Below, piece by piece: positions 39,106 through 48,700 of a DNA stretch of 64,000 nucleotides (its first letter is position 1; every line of letters begins with the position of its first letter). Location of the stretch: positions 6,265,001 to 6,329,000 of the forward strand of contig JACCIC010000001.1 in assembly GCA_018907035.1 (NCBI GenBank), read 5' to 3'. The position numbers and the translations under genes are program-made. The DNA is from Sycobia sp. Sy_11 (Eukaryota; Arthropoda; Insecta; Hymenoptera; Epichrysomallidae). The notes beneath the pieces were generated by a model. That model was given only the letters and a program-made list of their open reading frames with translations, did no database searches and was not told the DNA's origin.

Positions 39106-39883
39106 ATATCAAAATATAGTATACGTGTGCCATGTGGATGTGTCAGTATTTCAAGTTTGTTTTGAAATAACTTCAGAAATTCTATGAAAATGATACATAT
39201 TATGTTACATTACAATATTATCGATGAAATATAATGTAATGTTAAAAAAAGTATGCATTTTAAATTCTTCCATTTTTAAAATATTTTATATAATATTGCA
39301 TTTCTTTTTTATTTAGATTCCATCAGATATATGGACTTTTTCTTTATTTTGACGATTTTTCGAGAAATAATTAATTGATTTATAATATATAATAAATAAT
39401 TAAATGATTTGAAAATATATCTTATTTTGTTGATGATTAGGACAAACCAGATTAATGAGTTTTTAGGACTAGATTATATAAATATAAAGATTTATACCAT
39501 ACATTTTATTATGTTCATTCATATGTAACTATTATATTTTAATTTATTTGTGTAATTTAGTATAATTAATTACATATAATTGCATTAGTTTAATTTTATG
39601 TGTAAAATAAAAGTATTTTGAAAATTAAACTTTTAATTTTTTTAATAGATGAAAATATGATCTATTATAATGTTTTGAATAATATTTATTTATTTATTAT
39701 TAATGTTTTTACGACTTATATGTACACGAATATATATGTAATATGTAACATATTCTTGCATATTTGAATTTTTATATTTTCCCGCCTCGGTACTGCGCAA
39801 GCAAGTCCGCGTTTTTTACCGTTACATTTTAAACGTTCCACGAACTTTTTGAAATCTAAATTCAATTTTGGTTGTACTTATAA

Positions 39884-40017
39884 GTATATGTACAAGTTTT
39901 TTCCTATAATAAATATAATTTATTGTTTAAACAAAAAGAAAAAGAAAGACTTAAATTTATATTGAGAAATTTCAACATTTTGAGATTTAAGAATTCTCTG
40001 ATTTTTAAATTATACAA
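39884..40017 (+). other. Possible 5' exon of the repeated mini-exon locus
   Basis: A plus-strand frame is open from a TAA at 39881-39883 to a consensus donor, AAG followed by GTAAGT, at 40015-40023. The frame has no ATG and reads as lysine-rich, AT-driven sequence ending in LIFKLYK. It leaves the donor in phase 0, the same phase as the downstream exon-like segments. A GC-rich patch at 39780-39840 just upstream could be a promoter region. This is a weak call resting on the donor and phase. Confidence 0.25.
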
Positions 40018-40294
40018 GGTAAGTTTCTTAAATTATTAAATAACATCGGACTGAATTTAATTCTTAAAAAAGACCACTGAAAGTAGAGTATACACATTTT
40101 TCATTTAGCATTACAATTTTCTGAGAAGTTTAATATTGTTACTCACTAAACTTTTGAAATTATTTAATTTGAGTGTTATTTAGATAACTAACATGATTAA
40201 ATTTTTTGTAATTATTTCTTTGTTGATTTATTTTTTTATATTTTGAATAATTATAATCAGTTACATAACTAATTAATAATCATATCTGTTGTAG

Positions 40295-40369
40295 TTCATC
40301 ATCGCAATTATGCTACTCATACTAAAAGGAATTTCTCTTCCTTCTTATGTAAAAGAAGAAGATGCTTGA
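40295..40369 (+). CDS. Putative terminal mini-exon, copy A
   Basis: After a CTGTTGTAG acceptor the frame reads FIIAIMLLILKGISL, then PSYVKEEDA and TGA. It is the shortest copy because a base change creates an early stop. Function unknown; coding status inferred only by comparison with copies B and C. Confidence 0.3.
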   Translation, partial: FIIAIMLLILKGISLPSYVKEEDA

Positions 40370-40601
40370 CATTAATTCCAATATTTTCACTTTACTTTTT
40401 ATTATGCCGTATTGTGGATACCATAAAAAAAGGTACAGTAAAGAATAAATAGTATAAATAAAAATTTAAAAATAATTAGTAATAAATTGTAATATATTGT
40501 AATATTTTAATATATGTCTAAATTTTAAATTTAATTGTAAATAAAATCTGTTTTGTATAAAATATAATTCTTTAAAGTTTTATATAATTTGATTGTTTCA
40601 G

Positions 40602-40655
40602 AGGCCTAGGGGATTGGAAAAAAGATATACAAAACAAAAGGACGTACTGAAGCAG
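40602..40655 (+). CDS. Putative internal mini-exon, first copy
   Basis: A 54-base segment lies between TTTCAG and GTTTGT. It reads RPRGLEKRYTKQKDVLKQ in phase 0; the other two frames contain stops. It is basic and unrecognised. Confidence 0.35.
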
Positions 40656-41011
40656 GTTTGTATGAATCTATAGTTTATCTTATTTTAAAAGAAATGAGAA
40701 TAAATTGTATACAAACTGTTCAAAATATTTTGTATACCATAGAAATTTTTCAATTATATTTATATGGTGATTTTGATGAATTAAATTTCAAATAATATTT
40801 TCAACGTCTCACAACAGTGAGATTGTCTTAATATTACTTCAAAGTTTAAATATTGCTGCTCGCTAAAATTTTGAAGTTATTTAATTTGAATATCATCTAG
40901 ATAACTAGCATGATTAAATTTTTCTTATTTATATCACTGTTGATTTATTTTTTCATATTTGGAATAATTATAATCAGTTACATAATTAATTAATAATAAT
41001 ATATGTTATAG

Positions 41012-41098
41012 TTCATCATCGCAATTATGTTGTTCAAACTAAAAGGAATTTCTCTTCATTCATATGCAGAAGAAGATACTTCACATGAATTCAAATAG
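41012..41098 (+). CDS. Putative terminal mini-exon, copy B
   Basis: It follows a TTATAG acceptor. It reads FIIAIMLFKLKGISLHSY, then AEEDTSHEFK and TAG. The hydrophobic start and acidic end are shared with copy C, from which it differs by one whole codon in the Glu run. Joined to the 54-base exon at 40602 it stays in frame. Confidence 0.35.
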   Translation, partial: FIIAIMLFKLKGISLHSYAEEDTSHEFK

Positions 41099-41315
41099 TT
41101 TTACTTTACTTTATTATGCCGTATTGAGGATGCCATAATCAAAAAGGTATACTAAATAATAAATATTACAAATAAAAATTTAGAAATAATTTCTAATAAA
41201 TTTTAATATATTGCAATATTTTAATATATGTATAAATGTTAAATTTAATTGTAAATAAAAACTGTTTTGTATAAAATTTAATTTTTTAAAGTTTTATATA
41301 ATTTGATTGTTGCAG

Positions 41316-41369
41316 AGGCCTAGGGGATTGGAAAAAAAGATATGCAAAACAAAGAATGTACTGAAACAG
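41316..41369 (+). CDS. Putative internal mini-exon, second copy
   Basis: Again 54 bases, between TTGCAG and GTTTGT, reading RPRGLEKKICKTKNVLKQ. Relative to the first copy it has one base inserted in the A run and one lost further on, so its length and both ends of the peptide are preserved. Confidence 0.35.
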
Positions 41370-41723
41370 GTTTGTTTGAATTTATAGTTTTTCTTATTGT
41401 AAAAGAAATTAGGATAAATTATATACAAAAAGTACAAAATATTTTGTATACCACTGAAATTTTTCAATTGAGTTTTTCAGGTTATTGTGATTAATTGAAT
41501 ATCAAATAATATTTTTTCAAACTCACAAAGTGAGATTGTCTTAATATTTTTTCAAAAGTTAAATATTGTTGTTCGCTAATATTTTGATGTTATTTAATGT
41601 AAATTTCATTTTGATAACTTGCAGGATTAAATTTTTCTTATTTATATCATTGTCGATTTTTTTTATATTTAGAATAATTTTAATCAGTTACATCACTAAT
41701 TATAATAATCATATTTGTTTCAG

Positions 41724-41813
41724 TTGATCATCGCATTTATGCTGCTCAAACTAAAAGGAATTTCTCTTCATTCATATGCAGAAGAAGAAGATGCTTCTTA
41801 TGAATTCAAATAG
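41724..41813 (+). CDS. Putative terminal mini-exon, copy C
   Basis: After TGTTTCAG it reads LIIAFMLLKLKGISLHSY, then AEEEDASYEFK and TAG. AATAAA-like motifs follow within 200 bases. An internal ATG could start a 24-residue peptide in this and copy B. No homologue is recognised. Confidence 0.35.
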   Translation: MIIAFMLLKLKGISLHSYAEEEDASYEFK

Positions 41814-42277
41814 TTTCACTTTACTTTTTATTATGTCGTATTGTGAATAGCATAATAAAAAAGATACAGTGAATAATGAATAGTATAAATAAAAATTTAG
41901 AAATAATTTCTAAGAAATTGTAATATATTGCAACATTTTAATATATGTATGAATTTTAAATATATGTATCAATTGTAAATAAAAACTCTTGTATAACATA
42001 TAATGGTTTATTTATTTCACAAAAAAAAAAATAAAAATAAATTTAATTTACCTACTGAGTCTAGCAACGTTACCTGCACGTGCACGCTCGTGCCTGTAAT
42101 ATATCGGCACTGTACGCACAATATACGCGCAGATTTCACGCTTATTACGCCGGCGCAACTATGCGCGAAATCTACGCGCTTATTGTACGGTACCTGGCAA
42201 GCAGAAACAGCGATTTCAAGCCGCTTGCAAGCGCGCAATCTGTCGATAATCTGCGCACTCAATGTTATCTGGGTATA

Positions 42278-42329
42278 AATTTAGAAAATTATAATTAATA
42301 AGAGTTATCGGCCGCTGGTATAGAGGAAG

Positions 42330-42389
<60 letters not shown>

Positions 42390-43952
42390 TTTCTTTTAAA
42401 TCAAATATTTCTGTACGCGATTCATATTTCTCATGAACAAATTCAGAAGGAGGTTGTAACGGACACAATTTGTTAATTGTTAGCGACTAAAATAAAAATA
42501 ATAAAAATTTATATGAAATTATTATGTAAAAATATATTTAAAAAAAATGTAATTTATGTAAAATGATAATTATTAGTTGAAATTGTTTAAATTGTTAATG
42601 TTAAATTGTATTACGAATATTAAAAATGTTGTAATTGCGAGCGCCAATACTTGTGAAGCCAGGAAGCCGCCTCGGGAAAAAACCTGATTCAACCTAAAAA
42701 AAAATTAAAAATTTGCTGAAATAATCTCTTTCTCATTTCTTTGGGGATCGCCATACGTTGTAGACTGGCCGTCTGCTTATGAGAAAAAAGGAGTGAGGAC
42801 CCGCAGGGGTGAGAGAAAGAGAGAGAGAGAGAGAGGGACTTCATTGAACTGCTGCAATCGCGTCTTTCTCGTCGGCTCCGCGACCGTTGTAGACATGCCG
42901 TCTGCGGTTGTTATGCCGAAAGATAGCACGGGGGGAGGAGGAAGCGCACGTTTGAAACGCGTTTCTTCTATTTCTCTCTCCTGGCTGTTTCCGTACGCAT
43001 TGAAGACAGGCCGTCTGCGCATGAAAATTCGGACAGCAAGGAGCTGCGGGGAAGGGGGTGCAGCGTACTGAAGTCTCGCGCGATTAGAAAGACACAAGAG
43101 CTCCGAAAATGTGTGAAATGTATCTTTGCCAGCATTTCTGCTATTAAAGTATTTGAGCATTGCTATTGGAGGAAAATGGAAGCGTCGTCAAATATATGAA
43201 ACGCGTAAAAAAAAGCGTGTCGTGTTATCCGCGTTACCAAGGAATTTTCCTCACGCGGTTTCTTGGCAAGAAAAAGGGATTCAGATTTCGCAACGAAGCC
43301 ACGCATAAAGGTTCCATTATTTATTTCTTAATTTATCTTTCGTGGCATTTTCTGTATAATTTTCAATAAATTTGTAAATCAAAGAATTTATTTGTTAATT
43401 AGGAAATTTATAAAAATATCTAAAAAAAATATATTATTTTTTAAATTACACTACCTTTTTTAACATCAATTCGTCTGTAACAGAGGTACTCACATCACTA
43501 GTGAACTGATTTTTTCCATTAGGGACAATGTACTTACTATGATACAAAAAACACATCTTCTGGACATTTTTTAAAATTAAAATGTACCTTTGTTCCCTTT
43601 ACTTTTACTTAGAAATATTGCATAAGTATGTATATTGCACAATACTATAGTATATTACTACATCCTACAAATGGATATATATAATAGAATGCTATGTTTT
43701 GCAGTATTTATGATAAAAATAAAGGAACAAAGAAATAAGAAATAAAATTTGATTAAAAATATTGAATAAAAGAACTCGAATAAGAAAAAACGTTCAAATG
43801 TTTGGTGTTTTATTGTATGAATTATAGATTTCTCCTACAGAAAATTGATTTTACGATAAGGTGAGTGTCCCTTTGTCAGTTAGATTTTCCACCTCTCTGC
43901 TTGGAGGATGCGCCCATTCCGTTCAAATGCAGAATATATATATAGGATCTCC
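42278..43952. other. Intergenic tract with a GC-rich repeat patch
   Basis: (TA)n spans 42333-42387 and (GA)n lies near 42810-42836. A motif containing GTAGAC or GAAGAC followed by GCCGTCTGC recurs at about 42751, 42881 and 42991. Frames on both strands here (127 and 92 codons) are composition-driven. No gene is supported. Confidence 0.5.
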
Positions 43953-45682
43953 AAAAAAGAACCGTTAACAAAAGTAAAATAGTTAGGCGAGTTTGATGTG
44001 TTCTTCGCATAGAAAGATTTTTAAATACATATTTTTATGTATTTTATAAAAAATGTATATACAATACTTTCCGAAAGTGCAAAATATATTAATACAAACA
44101 ATATTCTATAATTATATTAAAAATCAGCTCACTGATATAGTCAGATGTCTTACTGATTGTGATAAAGGAAAACACAATAATATATATTCTCAGCATATTA
44201 AGAAATTTACGTCTCATAAATCTTATGTGTATTTTATAAAAAAATTATATAAAATATTTTTCTAAATTCAGTTAAATGTGAAGAAAAAAATAAAAACATT
44301 ATATCCAATTATATTTTAAATCTTTACATAACACAACAAAAAAAATTTCATTAACTAGAACAATATTTATATAAAATATTTTTCTAAAATCTTCCGAAAC
44401 AGAATAACAAAAAATTAATTATGTAACGTAATAACGTCTTAAAACAATGAACGATAAAAGCAAATCGCTAAGTACATTTTAAATGCATCCCTATACATAA
44501 CAGAATGTATGTTTTACACAAATTTATCTAAAACTATAAGAAATAATAATAAATAAATAGTTTTAACGAAAATACTGTGTAATAAATTAATGAGATTATT
44601 TACAAATAGTCGATTTTATTTACAAATTCGGTTGACAGGAATTGAATACAAATCTCTTACAAACTTCAATTTGGCATGTAAAGTCCGGTAATAAACAAGT
44701 TAAAAACCCTTATTACCTGGGCCCAAGCTACTCTACATATATTTATAAAATTGTTTTAATACCGTAAATTAAAAATTCTAAAACTTGTAAAAATAATTTT
44801 TAAATTATATTTAAGCAGAAATCTGATTTTAACACAAATTAAAAATAGTAATCTGTCATTGAAGGGAACTTCAAGAAGCAATATGGTGGAACAGTTTTAT
44901 GGGAGTTTTACCATTCGTTCGGTTTGTACAAGAAGTTATGTGACATTTTAGGTATTTTTCAAGGTATATTTCATTTTCTTGCATATTCTTTCTGTAAATT
45001 TCAAATGAATTCTAATTTAAAATATACAAGTAAAGAAAAGTAAACAATTTTTATTAGGATTATCTACTTTCAAACTCATATACATTTTATTTATATTTAA
45101 GTTCAATATTGGATTAATTCATTTTATAAATTCATTTTATAAATTTTGTGGGAAGAGGCCTGGCAAGTTTATACTTGCTTTTGATTAATAATAATGAGTG
45201 ATGAGAATAAATAACAGAAGAATGTTCACCTAAAAACATCGATGATTCAAGATAATTAATTTTTTTTTATAAGTCTGCTCGTGCACAAAATGATGTGAAA
45301 ATAAACTCAGATATTTGTAAATGATCTCATTACTTGATTAAACTGTACTTCCATTAAAACTATTTATTTATTATTATTTCTTAGAGTCTTAGATAAATTT
45401 GTATAAACTATACATGCTGTTATATATAGGGATGCATATAAAATGCACTTGACCATTTGTTTTAATAGTCCATTGTTTTAAGACGTTATTGGGTTATATA
45501 ATTTATTTTTTGTTAATCTATGTCGCAATATTTAAGAAAAATATTTAATATAAATATTCATCTGGTATATGAACATTTTTTACTTTTACTATGAAAAAAT
45601 TTAGAATACAATTACATATATTATTATGTGTGTATTTTTGTCTTACTATATTACTGAATTTAGAAAAATATTTTTTATGAAG

Positions 45683-45731
<49 letters not shown>

Positions 45732-45750
45732 ATATATATATATATATATC

Positions 45751-45785
<35 letters not shown>

Positions 45786-46066
45786 AAGATTCGTATGTTG
45801 TACATTTCTTAATATGCTATGATCATACATTATTATGTTTTTCTTTATCACAATCAGTAGGACATCTGACAATATCAATGAACTGATTTTTAATTTATTT
45901 ATAAAATATTGTTTGCATAATATATATTTCGAACTTTCGTAAAGTATTTTATATAAATTTTTTATAATGTTCATGAAAAGATGTATTAAAAATTCTTACT
46001 ATGCTAAGAACACATGAAACTCGCCTAACTATTTTACTTATGTTATAAGTTTTTTTTTTTTTTAAA
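43953..46066. mobile_element. Foldback element with long inverted arms
   Basis: Two imperfect inverted arms of about 650-750 bp (43953-44600 and 45300-46066) flank a spacer of about 0.7 kb. Outer matching sequence includes AAGTAAAATAGTTAGGCGAG on the left and its inverse on the right. Inner matches include AACTATTTATTTATTATTAT (near 45360) with its inverse near 44545, and GACGTTATT with its inverse. A (TA)n array at 45687-45778 has expanded inside the right arm. No transposase was recognised. Long arms with a short centre suggest a foldback-type element. Confidence 0.7.
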
Positions 46067-46554
46067 GATACGAATTAAATATATAATATAATCAAACCCT
46101 ATTTAAATTAAATCATATAATTTGTACATTGAACAAGTTTTACACTTGAATTTATTAAATACCAATTTTATAAAATAATAAGTATCGTATTACATTGTTA
46201 TCAAATCGTAAGTATGTATCCGTTAGAAAGATGAAGGCTAATAAATTACATATATGGATTTATGCTAATGCTGACAGCCTTCAATGTATAAAAATAAAAA
46301 TAGTTCAATACATAATATGTACTGAGCAATGGCAAAAATGATATTGAATAAAATTTATATATAAAAATACGACCAATAGAAAATATATACTAAATAATTT
46401 TTTAAACAACTGATCAATAAGAAGTTTATTAACGTCAAATTAATTTTTACATTATTTGTAAATCTCACTGTTAAACACAGTGAATTTTTCTAAACAATGT
46501 GTTAAAAATTTTAATAAGCAGCCGGCAAATAAAATATAATTAATTAAATATTAC
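46067..46554. other. AT-rich spacer
   Basis: No coding or structural signal was seen apart from AT-rich simple sequence between the foldback element and the BEL/Pao relic. Confidence 0.6.
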
Positions 46555-46875
46555 CAAATTAGCTAATTCTTCTAAGTACGCATTTGCCAAAAAAGGAGCT
46601 GATACTGTTCCATATGTAACAGTAAGCAAACGCCAATCTAGAAGAGGTAAAATAGGATCAAAACGCCAGTAGATACGTTGCCATTTAGTATTAATAAGAT
46701 CGACAAGCATTTGAAGAAAATTTTTAACTATATCACAGACAAATGCATATTTTAAAAAACGACACTTTATAATAATAACAACAATGTCTTCCTATAGCTT
46801 TTGACAAGGATATAAGAATTCGTTTAACGAATTTCCTGTTATATCATTTTGTGAACCATTAAAGACAATCCTTAT

Positions 46876-48393
46876 TATTCCGTGATAATGTAATATTATA
46901 CTGGGATTGTAAATGAATTTTAAATGAATTTTGAATGAATTTTTAACAATATATGAAACTGTTTTAATATTTAAAAAATCGGATACAAATAATAAATTTC
47001 AAGTATGAACACCTTGATATTTCGGAGGCTGATCAGAAAAAGGTGCCGCTCAAGCGTTTTCAAACAGTTTTATTCGCCTTGGTTGCTATGGAGATGTTTA
47101 TTACGATCTTTTTCTTTTTGTTATTTATAAGTGAAACATCTCCATAGCAATGAACAAATGAATAATTAATAACATAATTGATAAATTAATTAATAACTAT
47201 ATACATTAATAATTAGGTATAATTATATAAACCGCTCGCAACATTCCAATGCATTTAATTTTGATTTCATTTTAAATATATTTATAACCAACAATAGAGC
47301 TGAGACCAGAAAACAATAATTTAGCGCGTTCTCATACAGCTTTTTTTTTTTTTATTTGAGTAATAATAGTTTAATATATAAAAAGAGAGTGAATACAAAA
47401 CTATGCCTACCGTAGCAAAGACCAGAAAAGCAATTACTCAAACGCTCTTATGACGCTATTTTATAAACTTTTCACTCCCCTCGAAAAGGAGTCCAATTAC
47501 AAGCGATAAGCCCCGCTCGCGCCGATCGCAGCCCAAACTCTTCGCGCAGCCGGACGGACGGAGAGCCCGAGGTGGCCAACCGTACACGTCCCCTGATTTT
47601 GAAATTCTCGATATTTTCCGAAAGCCAGAATACGACCTATTTCAATATAGGTCTGTAGAAAAGCTTTCTTACAAGGAAAATATCCGAATTTCCCGTCACA
47701 GCACGGATCACTGCTTTTAAGAAGCATAACCATTTAACCTCTTTTGAAAACCTCAAGATTTTCTCAATAGCAAATATTCGGCCACCTATGTGTGAAACCG
47801 TATATAAGCTATTTTACGAGAAAATCTTCGGTTTTCCCGTCACGGCACGGTTCAAGTGTGTACCTTATTTGTACACATAGTTTGGCCTATAACGAGAGTC
47901 TGCTCGCGATTTTTAGGCGCCTTTTTCATCGACTTCTATTTTTATAGTCGCTTCGTAATATAGAATTTTTCTTAAATTTAAATATTTCAAATCTCTCTTT
48001 TCTTGTCTTTGCTTTACAAATAAAAATTTCGTTTCATTTAACGTATCATGAAATTATTTATCTCGCAGCCGCTTTTGTCCAAGGTAATCTCGCACCCGAA
48101 TCAATATTATACATTTTTCCTTTAACTATAAAGCACAACATCGCTCGTTAATATAAATAGATATAATATCACTCGCTTTATTTCTTTACATAAATTTAGG
48201 GTTTACTAGTACATAACTTTTTAAAAAAACCCGATACAATATTAATTTATTTAGAAAGAATAACGCTCTCTTTCTGAACTACACAATTTAGTTAATTAAC
48301 TTCTCTTAATATTTAAACTTAAAACTAACAATCATAGTTAGTATTTCAATTTAGTTTCATAATAAAATTTTAATACTATTTGAATCAGTAACA
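46876..48393 (-). mobile_element. Putative solo LTR nested in BEL/Pao pol
   Basis: The 1518 bp between two copies of CTTAT (46871-46875 and 48394-48398) interrupt the RT region of the older element. On the minus strand the insert starts TGTTAC and ends CGGAATA, close to a TGTTAC...GTAACA LTR pattern. A 5-bp duplication fits LTR retrotransposon integration. Inside are a perfect 17-bp hairpin (47083-47099 with 47134-47150) and subrepeats beginning GATCAGAAAA or GACCAGAAAA at about 47033, 47311 and 47417. The block at 47400-47930 recurs at 55.98 kb. Confidence 0.6.
47400..47930 (-). repeat. Dispersed repeat, copy 1 (LTR core)
   Basis: It matches 55975-56465 in direct orientation at about 80-85 percent by eye. 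It contains two related internal blocks with CCCGTCACGGCACGG and CCCGTCACAGCACGG. On the minus strand a frame of about 45 codons (DPCCDGKFGYFPCKKAF, then IEIGRILAFGKYREFQNQG and CTVGHLGLS) is nearly identical in both copies. Outside that stretch the frames differ. Confidence 0.8.
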
Positions 48394-48700
48394 CTTATTT
48401 TTTTGCTACCGTCCTGCTTGAATACTGGATGATGAAGCAAAAAGAATTCGTCATCAACCTCGCATTCATCTGATGGATGAAGTTCCATATGCCCAAGGTC
48501 CACATATTCTTTCATAAAAGCATGGTAAGCGATGCAAAATTCAGGTTGTTTACGAAAATGATGTTCTAATCGAATCATACAAGCTTTGGCAATTCTGTTT
48601 GAATTTTTTCAGGCTGATTGCAAAAAGGTGGTTTAATTATGAAGTGACTATCAGAAATTCTACAATATGTAGTTTTGAAATGATCCCAAAATTTTTGTTC

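Larger units (their letters stand above)
40126..42005 (+). repeat. Tandem repeat, about 0.71 kb unit, three copies
   Basis: Three direct copies start near 40126, 40842 and 41556; the last is truncated near 42005. Marker positions recur at spacings of 717, 712 and 714 bp. By eye the first two copies are about 85-90 percent identical through both exon-like and intron-like parts, so the duplication is fairly recent. Each unit runs: intron-like DNA, an acceptor and segment ending in a stop, several AATAAA motifs, a second acceptor, a 54-base segment, then a GT. The third copy stops before the 54-base segment. Confidence 0.85.
38829..42273. mobile_element. Unclassified 3.4 kb element bounded by short inverted termini
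   Basis: The left end reads CCCAGATAGCA from 38829, and the right end is its inverse (TGTTATCTGGG) ending at 42273. Both are flanked by TATA, which may be a 4-bp target duplication. A second inverted match, ATCTGCGCGTATATTG, lies at 38890-38905 and inverted at 42119-42134, so the similarity continues inward with indels. Both ends are GC-rich with many TGCGC motifs, while the interior is very AT-rich with a (TA)n array at 39049-39098. No transposase was recognised inside. Instead it carries a unit of about 0.71 kb repeated roughly three times. CCC...GGG ends recall piggyBac- or Harbinger-type elements, but the flanking TATA fits neither cleanly. Confidence 0.55.
46555..48700 (-). mobile_element. 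Decayed BEL/Pao pol, split by an LTR-like insertion
   Basis: Minus-strand BEL/Pao pol relics lie on both sides of an insertion. Upstream (48700-48399) a frame reads EHHFRKQPEFCIAYHAFMKE, then YVDLGHM and FFLLHHPVFKQDGSKKI, the segment that precedes RT in the family. Downstream (46870-46555) it continues with RIVFNGSQNDITGNSLNEFL, a block containing CDI, then DWRLLTVTYGTVSAPFLANA, all RT motifs. Joining the sides at the duplicated CTTAT restores the family order, KKI followed by R-x-VFNGS. A stop follows the CQKL block, so the element is dead. Confidence 0.82.

Noticed and set aside
42003..42298. Frames of 72-91 codons on both strands near the right terminus
   Set aside because: They lie in the GC-rich inverted terminus of the unclassified element and mirror one another.
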